A program made the position numbers and the translations under genes. Source: Salinimicrobium sp. TH3 (lineage in GTDB: Bacteria; Bacteroidota; Bacteroidia; Flavobacteriales; Flavobacteriaceae). Taken from it: a stretch of 64,000 nt of DNA. Every line of letters begins with the position of its first letter. Within the stretch, counting starts at the first letter, position 1. The DNA is taken from the NCBI RefSeq assembly GCF_026676115.1, contig NZ_JAPONB010000005.1, forward strand, positions 1-64,000, given 5' to 3'. Shown here piece by piece: positions 1-6,538 of the stretch. Under the pieces are notes generated by a model that saw nothing but the letters and a program-made list of their open reading frames with translations, was not told where the DNA came from and ran no database searches.

Positions 1-75
1 TCGGGGTGGCAGGATTCGAACCTGCGGCCTCCTGCTCCCAAAGCAGGCGCGATAACCGGGCTACGCTACACCCCG
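1..75 (-). tRNA. tRNA-Pro (anticodon TGG)
   Basis: Read on the minus strand this folds as a complete cloverleaf. The 7-bp acceptor stem CGGGGTG pairs with CACCCCG and is followed by discriminator A at position 1. The anticodon stem CCTGC/GCAGG (31-35 and 43-47) encloses the loop TTTGGGA, which gives anticodon TGG for proline codons. The T-arm contains GTTCGAATC. The CCA end is not encoded within the window. A promoter-like TATATTTG lies about 45 bp upstream of the mature 5' end. Confidence 0.97.
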
Positions 76-119
76 AGATCAACTAACGTTGATAACTTAC
101 ATTAACTTGTAAGCGGCTG

Positions 120-153
120 CAAATATAAGAAAGAACTTTAGTTTCCGGTTCAA
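120..153 (-). promoter_or_regulatory. Predicted Bacteroidota-type promoter of tRNA-Pro
   Basis: On the minus strand, TATATTTG (127..120) matches the Bacteroidota -7 consensus TAnnTTTG. TTGAA (153..149) sits 21 bp upstream in the place of the -33 TTTG box. The predicted start of transcription is about 35-40 nt ahead of the tRNA. This is a motif reading only. Confidence 0.5.
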
Positions 154-243
154 TTCTACTTCTTTTTTGAAATTTTTTAGCCTGGGCGAATTTACCTCAA
201 AAAAGTATTATTTATTTTAATCAGTAAATTTTTATCAGATAGT

Positions 244-266
244 AAAAACCCCGCAACTGCGGGGCT
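244..266 (-). terminator. Rho-independent terminator of the yceI operon
   Basis: Minus-strand hairpin with 7-bp arms CCCCGCA/TGCGGGG and a 2-nt centre, followed directly by TTTTT (248..244). It lies about 40 bp after the stop codon of the last gene of the four-gene operon. Confidence 0.85.
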
Positions 267-270
267 TCAA

Positions 271-281
271 AAATGTCATTT
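271..281. repeat. Short form of the dispersed AAAAATGNCATTTTT palindrome
   Basis: AAATGTCATTT is a perfect palindrome around T, extended on the left by two further A (269-270). It lies between the operon terminator and the yceI stop codon. It is the shortest member of a family found at several gene boundaries in this window. Confidence 0.5.
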
Positions 282-304
282 CAGACACACTATTTTTCTA
301 AAAT

Positions 305-874
305 CTATTGCTTCTTGAATTCAGCGTCAACGTCGATGACCACTTTGTCGCTCAAGACAGCTTCAGGAAAATCTGGTCCCAGGTTAAAATCCGATCTACT
401 CACATCGCCAGTAATCTCGAACCCGGAAACTAGTTCCCCATTTTGATTTGTAATGGTGCCCCGATGCCAAACATCAAGCGTTACAGGTTTTGTGATTCCG
501 TGGAAAGTCAGATCTCCCTTTACTTTATATTTCCCTTCTCCCACTTTTTTTGAAGAAGTACTCACAAATGTCATTTTTGGATACTTTTCAGCATCAAAAA
601 AGTCGCCACTTTTTAAGTGACTGTCTCTTTTTTCAACTCCGGTGTCAATAGAAGGCACCTGAATTTCTACCGTATATTTTGCATCACTAAGATCTTCTTT
701 TGAAGTTTCTATAGTAGCATCAAATTCATTGAAACGGCCTTCCACTTCCGAAATTCCAAGGTGAGTGATCCCGAAAGAAACCTGAGAGTGGGCCTTATCG
801 GCTTTCCAGGTGGTTTGAGCAGAAATAGTTGTGCTTAAAAAAGCGATAAATAGAAAAGAAAATATTTGTTTCAT
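305..874 (-). CDS. YceI family protein, exported
   Basis: A 189-residue protein with an N-terminal signal peptide (hydrophobic core FSFLFIAFLS, cleavage after about SAQ at residue 20), followed by a single YceI domain. The domain holds the family hallmarks WKADKAHSQVSFGITHLG near the mature N-terminus and a second-half core with KGDLTFHGITKPV. YceI proteins are lipocalin-like barrels that bind long polyisoprenoid or amphiphilic ligands; here the likely location is the periplasm. It is the last gene of a four-gene operon, 26 bp after the DsbA-like gene, and a terminator follows. The first gene of the same operon is a second YceI protein without a signal peptide, so the pair appears to cover two compartments. 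The actual ligand is unknown. Confidence 0.9.
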   Translation of the reverse strand: MKQIFSFLFIAFLSTTISAQTTWKADKAHSQVSFGITHLGISEVEGRFNEFDATIETSKEDLSDAKYTVEIQVPSIDTGVEKRDSHLKSGDFFDAEKYPKMTFVSTSSKKVGEGKYKVKGDLTFHGITKPVTLDVWHRGTITNQNGELVSGFEITGDVSRSDFNLGPDFPEAVLSDKVVIDVDAEFKKQ

Positions 875-900
875 TTTGTTGGGTTTAATTGTTAATGGAT

Positions 901-1539
901 TTATTGTTTGTCATTCATTGCCTTTTCGAGGGTCTGTAAAAAAGCTTCTGTGGGTTGTGCTCCCGAAACAGCGTAGCGATCATTAAAGACAAAGAAGGGA
1001 ACGCCTGTTACCCCAATATTTCTCGCCTCCATTTCATCCTGCTTAACCTCATAATCAAAATCATCAGATTCAAGCATCTGTTTCACTTCAACAGCATCCA
1101 TCCCAATAGAAGCAGCTATTTCAACCAGAACTTCGGGATTATCAATATTTTTTGCATCTTCAAAATGTGCTTTAAACAAAGCTTCTTCTATTTCGTCGCC
1201 CAAACCTTCAGATTTAGCCATCTGGATCAACTTATGCGCTCTAAAAGAATTTGCCAGCACAGAATCTTCGAGGTTAAAATCCAGCCCCACTTCCTTAGCC
1301 ATTTGAGTAGCCCCGCTAAACATTTGTCTCGCCTGCTCTTTGGAAACACCTTTTGCTTCGACGAAATAATCGATAGAATTCATATCTGCACGTGTTTCCA
1401 GCGTCGGGTCTAACTGAAAACTTTTCCAGGTGATCTTTACCTTATCTTTTTCGGGAAATTGCTCCAGCGCAGCCTCAAATTTTCTTTTGCCAATGTAACA
1501 GAAAGGACATCTAACGTCCGACCAAATTTTTACTTCCAT
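901..1539 (-). CDS. DsbA family oxidoreductase (FrnE-like)
   Basis: A 212-residue thioredoxin-fold protein. The active site CPFC is at residues 11-14, right after the first beta strand (MEVKIWSDVRC), and the cis-proline region GVTGVPFF is near residue 180, with a helical insertion between them as in the FrnE / 2-hydroxychromene-2-carboxylate isomerase-like DsbA branch. There is no signal peptide, so it should be cytoplasmic. FrnE-type proteins act as cytosolic disulfide oxidoreductases or isomerases; the substrate here is unknown. Its start lies 2 bp after the stop of the upstream Rossmann protein, so translation is probably coupled. Operon order on the minus strand is yceI, Rossmann protein, dsbA-like, yceI. 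Confidence 0.88.
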   Translation of the reverse strand: MEVKIWSDVRCPFCYIGKRKFEAALEQFPEKDKVKITWKSFQLDPTLETRADMNSIDYFVEAKGVSKEQARQMFSGATQMAKEVGLDFNLEDSVLANSFRAHKLIQMAKSEGLGDEIEEALFKAHFEDAKNIDNPEVLVEIAASIGMDAVEVKQMLESDDFDYEVKQDEMEARNIGVTGVPFFVFNDRYAVSGAQPTEAFLQTLEKAMNDKQ

Positions 1540-1541
1540 AA

Positions 1542-2018
1542 TTACTCTTTTCGATGATAACCTGCAGTTTCAAAAAATTTCTGCACGGCTTCTTTTGCTT
1601 CTTTGTTCCTCCCAAAAATATGAAAATCTGAATCTATTATTTCCAACTCTACCACCCTGGAATAGAGCAGCAAGTCCTGAAAACATAGTTTTTCATTCCC
1701 CAACTTCCCGTAATGAGAGATTACCAGAACAATTTTTTGCGTGGAAACCTGCTTTATCCTTTCTAAAAGTTTGGGTTCGATATCCCAGGGTTGGATAAAA
1801 ACGATAGCATCGGCCTCCCAGCAACCTTCTTTTTCACAAGTTGTGAATTCAACTTCGGCCGGTACATCCAAATCCCGCAGCCGGTTCTTTAATATTGATT
1901 TTTTTGTTTCATCGCGGGAGATGAACAGCAGGCGCAAGTCCTGCTGCACAGCTGCTTTTAACAAAGCAGGACAAAATTCCCCGCTTTCTCCAATAATTGC
2001 CACTGTCTTCTTCCCCAT
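1542..2018 (-). CDS. Small Rossmann-fold protein of unknown function
   Basis: A 158-residue protein beginning VAIIGESGEFCPALLKAA, which reads as a beta strand plus glycine-rich loop of a nucleotide-binding Rossmann fold, similar in outline to the N-terminal part of NAD(P)-binding or F420 reductase-like proteins. The central segment has a second strand ending in DAIVFIQPW, as expected for the fourth strand. No catalytic residues can be assigned. It is the second gene of the YceI/DsbA operon, 48 bp after the cytosolic YceI gene and 2 bp before the DsbA gene, which hints at a redox or reductase role. That role is inference; the fold is moderately supported. Confidence 0.6.
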   Translation of the reverse strand: MGKKTVAIIGESGEFCPALLKAAVQQDLRLLFISRDETKKSILKNRLRDLDVPAEVEFTTCEKEGCWEADAIVFIQPWDIEPKLLERIKQVSTQKIVLVISHYGKLGNEKLCFQDLLLYSRVVELEIIDSDFHIFGRNKEAKEAVQKFFETAGYHRKE

Positions 2019-2066
2019 CTTACTAATTTCTTTCAGAAAGAAGTTTTCTCCCTCTGCGATGTGAAC

Positions 2067-2594
2067 TTATGCTACTTTTACGAACTGTACCTCAACATTT
2101 ATTTTGATCTGGTCTCCCAAAACCACGTTTCCTGCTTCGGTAACTGCATGATAGGTCAAACCGAATTCTTTTCGGCTAATTTTCCCCGATACAGTAAGTC
2201 CGGCTTTGGTTTGTCCGTAAGGATCTACAACTTCCCCTCCATATTCAACATCAAAAGAGACAGTTTTTGTTACGTCCTTAATTGTAAGCTGTCCTTCAAC
2301 TGTATCGTCATTCACATTGAAACTGTCGGCTTTAAAAACAAGGTAAGGATGGTTTTCCACCTCAAAGAAATCCCCAGATCTAAGGTGCTCATCTCTTTGA
2401 TCATTGCTGGTGTCTATAGATTTTACATCTGCCTTAAACTCAATGTCATTAACCTTTTTAAATTCCTCTCCTTCACTCTCGCCCGATCCTTCAAAAACCT
2501 TGAATTTCCCGGTAACAGTTGAGATCATTAGGTGCTTAACTTTAAAAGTCACTTCACTGTGAGTTGGATCAATATTCCATTTTGTACTTGCCAT
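2067..2594 (-). CDS. YceI family protein, cytoplasmic
   Basis: A 175-residue YceI-domain protein starting directly at the domain (MASTKWNIDPTHSEVTFKVKH) with no signal peptide. It has the conserved second half GQLTIKDVTKTVSFDVEYGG and the C-terminal DQIKINVEVQF. This short, leaderless YceI type is common in Bacteroidota. It is the first gene of the operon and has a TAnnTTTG promoter 37 bp ahead plus a CRP-like operator further upstream. It is related to the exported YceI at the end of the operon. Ligand unknown; isoprenoid-like compounds are known for the family. Confidence 0.9.
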   Translation of the reverse strand: MASTKWNIDPTHSEVTFKVKHLMISTVTGKFKVFEGSGESEGEEFKKVNDIEFKADVKSIDTSNDQRDEHLRSGDFFEVENHPYLVFKADSFNVNDDTVEGQLTIKDVTKTVSFDVEYGGEVVDPYGQTKAGLTVSGKISRKEFGLTYHAVTEAGNVVLGDQIKINVEVQFVKVA

Positions 2595-2630
2595 ATTCTG
2601 TGTTTTATATGTTAATGATTAATTACAGGA

Positions 2631-2662
2631 CAAATTTACAAGCACAGTTTCCCGTGGCCAAT
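2631..2662 (-). promoter_or_regulatory. Predicted promoter of the yceI-dsbA operon
   Basis: Minus strand: TAAATTTG (2638..2631) fits TAnnTTTG, and ATTG (2662..2659) lies 20 bp upstream as the -33 element. The predicted start of transcription is near 2624, leaving a leader of about 30 nt before the ATG at 2594. Confidence 0.5.
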
Positions 2663-2682
2663 GACCTATGATAATAAATGAA

Positions 2683-2698
2683 TGTGATCTATGTCACG
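2683..2698. promoter_or_regulatory. CRP-type operator upstream of the yceI operon
   Basis: TGTGA-TCTATG-TCACG matches the classical CRP half-site pair TGTGA-N6-TCACA at 9 of 10 defined positions. Its centre is about 66 bp upstream of the predicted transcription start, which is where class I activator sites lie. The neighbouring Crp/Fnr gene (ends at 2783) encodes the RE...R recognition residues that read TGTGA in E. coli CRP. Binding is inferred. Confidence 0.55.
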
Positions 2699-2782
2699 GT
2701 TTCAATAAAAATTACTGATATACAATGGTTTGGATTTTCTTCGGAAGGAGAGGTGCCAAAAATGGCTTTTTCAAGAGGTTTT

Positions 2783-3364
2783 TTACGAGCCTGAAGTGAT
2801 CTGGCTGCGAATACGGCTAAGAGTCTCCCGTGTTACCCCAAGATAGGAAGCAATCATATGAAGCGGCACCCGCTGAATAACATCGGGGAATTCTTTGAGC
2901 ATTTTTTGATAGCGCTCCTCGGCCGTAGCACTAAAGGTGCCCATCAACCGGCGTTGCGTGGCGATAAGATTATTTTGTATGAGGATTCGAAAGTAACGTT
3001 CAAAGGCAGGAACTTCTTTAAGCAGTTGATCCCAGGACTCTTTGGTAATGAGCAGCAATTCACTATCCTCCAAAGCTTCAATATTATATTCTGAAGGTTC
3101 TCCGGTTAAAAAACTGTAGAGATCCCCACTCCACCAGCCCTGCATGGCAAACTGCAAAATGTGCTCACTTCCCTTTTCATCAATTGTATAGCTCCTTAGA
3201 AGACCTTTTTCGACAAAAGTGGTATAAATACAAGGTTCCCCCTCTTCAAATAAAAAACGTCTTTTTCGCAGTTTCTTCGGAAGGAATAGCGTTTTAGCAT
3301 ATTCAAATTCCTCCTCACTAATTGAGATAGTTTCATTGACTTTTTGCTGCAGAAAATCGAACAT
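2783..3364 (-). CDS. Crp/Fnr family transcriptional regulator
   Basis: A 193-residue regulator. Residues about 15-115 form a cyclic-nucleotide-binding-type beta roll (FLFEEGEPC, VEKGLLRSY, GWWSGDLYSFL). A dimerisation helix follows at about 115-145, and a C-terminal helix-turn-helix at 166-186. The recognition helix reads TRETLSRIR with R179, E180 and R184 at the positions of R180, E181 and R185 of E. coli CRP, so TGTGA-type sites are expected. The cAMP-contacting Arg-Ser pair of CRP is not visible in the GDLYSFLTGEPSEYN stretch, so the effector is probably not cAMP. There are no cysteines arranged for an Fnr-type iron-sulfur cluster. It is transcribed in the same direction as, and just upstream of, the yceI operon, with a CRP-like site between them. 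Confidence 0.9.
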   Translation of the reverse strand: MFDFLQQKVNETISISEEEFEYAKTLFLPKKLRKRRFLFEEGEPCIYTTFVEKGLLRSYTIDEKGSEHILQFAMQGWWSGDLYSFLTGEPSEYNIEALEDSELLLITKESWDQLLKEVPAFERYFRILIQNNLIATQRRLMGTFSATAEERYQKMLKEFPDVIQRVPLHMIASYLGVTRETLSRIRSQITSGS

Positions 3365-3567
3365 GGAAAAAGAAAAATTTAGATCATAAAGATATCTATT
3401 ATTTCCGAAGACTTTTAACCTGCTTATCTCTTCCTCTTATTGAAGAATAAGCTTCTCAAATGGTTTTTTAAGTCTTTAATGCCGCACTTACACCCGGGTA
3501 TTTTAGAGGAAGGCACCTAAAGTTAAGGAAGTTATCCAAATGAGTAAACAATCTTGAGATCAGAATA

Positions 3568-5307
3568 TTATTTCACTTCAATTTTCTCCTTCAAAGTCAC
3601 CCCTTTCCCGGCAGAAGTGAATCCTTCAAGAACTATTTCAAATTCCCCTTCAACATCTGAAGTGTAAAACTCGATGCTTCTGCTTTCAGGATCGAAAACC
3701 GGGTTCCATAATAATTGTCTTCTAAAGTCTGGAATGCGTTCATTCCTTTGCCCTTCGCTATACTTTTGTTGAAAATATTCTTTTTCTGGTTGCGGCCTCA
3801 TCAAATGAGTCTTAAAGAAATCTTTACCATTTTTTTCGAGGAAATCTTTCTCTACTGTTTCCACATTGATTATTCCTTGGAAAACTTCAGGTCCATAAAA
3901 ATATTTATCGCGCAATACCCCAATACTCTGAATACGACGGGCAGGAAAATTAATAAATTTCGAATGATCCTGTATTATAACTCCGTCAACGATCAACAAA
4001 GGTGGCATCCTGGAATCCACAAGGGAGTTGTAGCCTCTAATCCTCAACATGTCGCCCGAGGTGGTAATTTCACGCACAATCTCGACAAAAGTCTCCTTAA
4101 GAGTATTGAATCGCGTATAATCGTCGAGATCATAGGTCAATATCCTTTTTCCGTAAAAGGGCAATTCCTGTTCAGGAAGCTTCACCGTATCAGGCTTTAT
4201 AGAAAAATATCCATTCTCGATCTGGTTATAAATACTTTCCTCAACGAGCAGATCTTCCATATCACGGGTTAGCTGAAAATTTCCGAAGTCAAGATCTGCA
4301 ATCTGTAATTCAGGATGAGGATCTATAACAATCTTAAACTTTCCTTTTTCTTCGTTTAAAACCTGAAGGATCACTTCTTCGGCCAGGTTTTGCTTCTCCA
4401 CATTAAAGAAGAATTCCCCATTGGCATTGGTCCTGGCGATCTTAAAGATAAAATTTTGTCCGGGAATGGAAAGTGCTACTTTTTTGTTTTCTACAGAAGT
4501 TTGTTGATTACCTTTTGCATCTCTAAGTTTTCCTGAAAAGAGTTCACCTCTTAATTCCGGAAGATAAAATCTTTTCCCCGGCTCAATTTTGAAAAATTTG
4601 CCTTTTCCCGAAATATCTTCTGAAACTACCATTTTTGGAACCTGAATATTATGAAGCTTCCTGACCGAAACCGAGTAATTACCTTTAGGATCCATTTCTT
4701 GCATTCCGTCTATGTTCAACGCCACCCGCTCTCTTTTACCGTAAGTCGGGAGGTTTTTGGAATTACCGGGCCTGTTTGCAATAGTTGAAGTACTTTTTAA
4801 AGTATCCTTAAGCATTCCCGCCGACCCTTCTTTATCGACAGAAGCTAAAAGCCCTTCATTATTCCTGGTGTATGGATTTACTATGACTACATCGGCCTGG
4901 AAGAAGTTATTCAATTCCCCATTCAGCATCCAACGGGTGTAGCCGAATAACTTATAATTTCCGGAAAGAACATTGGTAGAAATAAAAAAATCCCCTTCGC
5001 CTGTACCATTTTCAAGGGCAATTTTATGCCTAAAAATAACTTCTCCATCCTTACCTCGCAGTTCTACATACGCTACGCTGCTAAGGTCACCGGGTACCAG
5101 AGTTTGATGGTCAAGAACGTAAATCTTGTAATACAGGTACTCCCCGGCCAGAAGAAAGGAGCTGTTGAAATGAACAAACACTTTTTCCTGCGGACTCTCA
5201 TTTACAACGGCAATTTTTTCTTTGTCCTGGATCACAATTTGACCACTGCAAATAAAAGGCAGAAAAAAAAGCAGGCCCAAGAGTAGAATATTTTTTGTTT
5301 TCATCAT
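3568..5307 (-). CDS. TonB plug-domain exported protein
   Basis: From the ATG at 5307 (the next codon is also ATG) the product is 579 residues, starting with a signal peptide ILLLGLLFFLPFICSG; an upstream in-frame start would add 49 residues overlapping the previous gene and hide the signal. The N-terminal part (SPQEKVFVHFNSSFLLAGE) resembles macroglobulin MG2-like domains. The C-terminal third has a TonB plug-like core (MLRIRGYNSLVD, PPLLIVDGV, IQSIGVLRD, GIINVET) without an outer-membrane barrel. Such barrel-less plug proteins are common last genes in Bacteroidota loci with DUF4249 lipoproteins. It begins 19 bp after the DUF4249 stop, so it belongs to the same operon. It may act as a periplasmic partner of the receptor; the substrate is unknown. 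Confidence 0.75.
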   Translation of the reverse strand: MMKTKNILLLGLLFFLPFICSGQIVIQDKEKIAVVNESPQEKVFVHFNSSFLLAGEYLYYKIYVLDHQTLVPGDLSSVAYVELRGKDGEVIFRHKIALENGTGEGDFFISTNVLSGNYKLFGYTRWMLNGELNNFFQADVVIVNPYTRNNEGLLASVDKEGSAGMLKDTLKSTSTIANRPGNSKNLPTYGKRERVALNIDGMQEMDPKGNYSVSVRKLHNIQVPKMVVSEDISGKGKFFKIEPGKRFYLPELRGELFSGKLRDAKGNQQTSVENKKVALSIPGQNFIFKIARTNANGEFFFNVEKQNLAEEVILQVLNEEKGKFKIVIDPHPELQIADLDFGNFQLTRDMEDLLVEESIYNQIENGYFSIKPDTVKLPEQELPFYGKRILTYDLDDYTRFNTLKETFVEIVREITTSGDMLRIRGYNSLVDSRMPPLLIVDGVIIQDHSKFINFPARRIQSIGVLRDKYFYGPEVFQGIINVETVEKDFLEKNGKDFFKTHLMRPQPEKEYFQQKYSEGQRNERIPDFRRQLLWNPVFDPESRSIEFYTSDVEGEFEIVLEGFTSAGKGVTLKEKIEVK

Positions 5308-5326
5308 TAACTGCTTATCTCTTCGT

Positions 5327-6538
5327 TTATTCCTCCCAGAACTCCGGTACCTCATTTGTTCCATAGACTGTGCAATCCATACATCGTGTTGGGACCACCC
5401 GGTAAGGACCGGAACCTTCATCATCGGGTGCTGCAGGAGCCTGTATTCGCTCAAGGAATTTTACACTTCCATCTTCCACCAGTTGGATTAATTTTGATAA
5501 TTCAGGTCTTTGAATTATACAATTCTTCGCCAAAGAGCCTTTCCCTTCTGTAGGATCAAAGAATTCTTCAAAGCTAAAAAAAGTCCTTTTTGAAGTTTCA
5601 GAAGCAACACTAAAGAAACCAATAACAGGCTCATCTGGATTACTCACAGAGTAAATATTCCCATTTAGAAAACCAGGCTGGTTCTGTGAAAACAGGCTCT
5701 CCGATTGCGAAAGCTCCTTCAAGGTGTTGTAAAAGGCGTAAGCCTGCTGCGAAATCACAAACTGTTTTACAAGCATACTGTAGCGGTGGGCAATTTTTGG
5801 ATCCTCCCTTTCAAAAAATTTGATCACATGACCATCAACTCTATTTTGACTAAAGGAAGAGGTATTCACAACATTTATATCTATAGATTGGTCCTGCCCA
5901 AAACAGATATACTCTTGTTCGACCTTGGGAATCATGGTTATTTCTCCATCTACAATCTCCAGATTATAACCTGCAGTCATAGGAGACTGGATCTTGAAAT
6001 CCTCCTCATATTCATATCTGAAGAAGGACGCCTCTCCAGGTAATTCATTGCTGTACACCTGAAGCGCAACTCCTGTCTCCCCTTGGTTGTTTATTACTTT
6101 TGTGGCGGTAATTTCTTCTATTTGAGACTCTTTTGTAAGCATTTCCGGTTCAGATTCATATAATTTCCCTCCTGCTGTCTCGATCTTTAACTGATATTCA
6201 GAACCAGGTGAGGCTCTAAATTCCTCACTGGAGAGATAAAGTCCGGGCTCTGTTTCTTCAAAGAGATACTCTTGTTGGCCGGTCAGCACGCTTACCCGTG
6301 CATTACTTTCGGCTGTTGGGTCATTCTCTTCAAACCTGTAAGTTCTGGTGAGGCTTACGCTGTGTCTCTTTAATTGATTTGTAATCCTTCCATCCACCAC
6401 CAAAGCACTTTCAAAAGTCTCTGCCTCAAACTCGTAAGGTTCGATACAGGATTGTACCCATAAGACAGACAACAGCACTAAAGTTAATTTAGTAAATTTC
6501 CCGATCTTCATTCCTAATGTAATTTTATTTTTCCGCAT
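5327..6538 (-). CDS. DUF4249 domain lipoprotein
   Basis: A 403-residue lipoprotein: a positively charged N-terminus, a hydrophobic segment LVLLSVLWVQS and lipobox cysteine C31. The body carries DUF4249 features, beginning FESALVVDGRITN followed by HSVSLTRTYRF, and ends with a cysteine pair (RCMDC) typical of the family. The start ATG overlaps the TonB receptor stop by one base (TAATG), so the two are translationally coupled. DUF4249 proteins are almost always encoded directly after an STN/TonB receptor in Bacteroidota and are thought to be outer-membrane surface partners of it. Substrate unknown. Confidence 0.85.
   Translation of the reverse strand: MRKNKITLGMKIGKFTKLTLVLLSVLWVQSCIEPYEFEAETFESALVVDGRITNQLKRHSVSLTRTYRFEENDPTAESNARVSVLTGQQEYLFEETEPGLYLSSEEFRASPGSEYQLKIETAGGKLYESEPEMLTKESQIEEITATKVINNQGETGVALQVYSNELPGEASFFRYEYEEDFKIQSPMTAGYNLEIVDGEITMIPKVEQEYICFGQDQSIDINVVNTSSFSQNRVDGHVIKFFEREDPKIAHRYSMLVKQFVISQQAYAFYNTLKELSQSESLFSQNQPGFLNGNIYSVSNPDEPVIGFFSVASETSKRTFFSFEEFFDPTEGKGSLAKNCIIQRPELSKLIQLVEDGSVKFLERIQAPAAPDDEGSGPYRVVPTRCMDCTVYGTNEVPEFWEE

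Noticed and set aside
955-1413. Open frame opposite the DsbA-like gene
   Set aside because: Antisense shadow of a well-supported gene with no recognisable protein features. The same was concluded for most long antisense frames, for example opposite the TonB receptor and pepD.
2745-2782. Terminator after the Crp/Fnr gene
   Set aside because: GCCA-AAAA-TGGC is a short palindrome followed by T on the plus strand only. The gene is on the minus strand, where no proper stem with a T-run is seen.
5304-5454. Upstream extension of the plug-domain gene
   Set aside because: It would overlap the DUF4249 gene by over 100 bp and hide the signal peptide; the start at 5307 is preferred.
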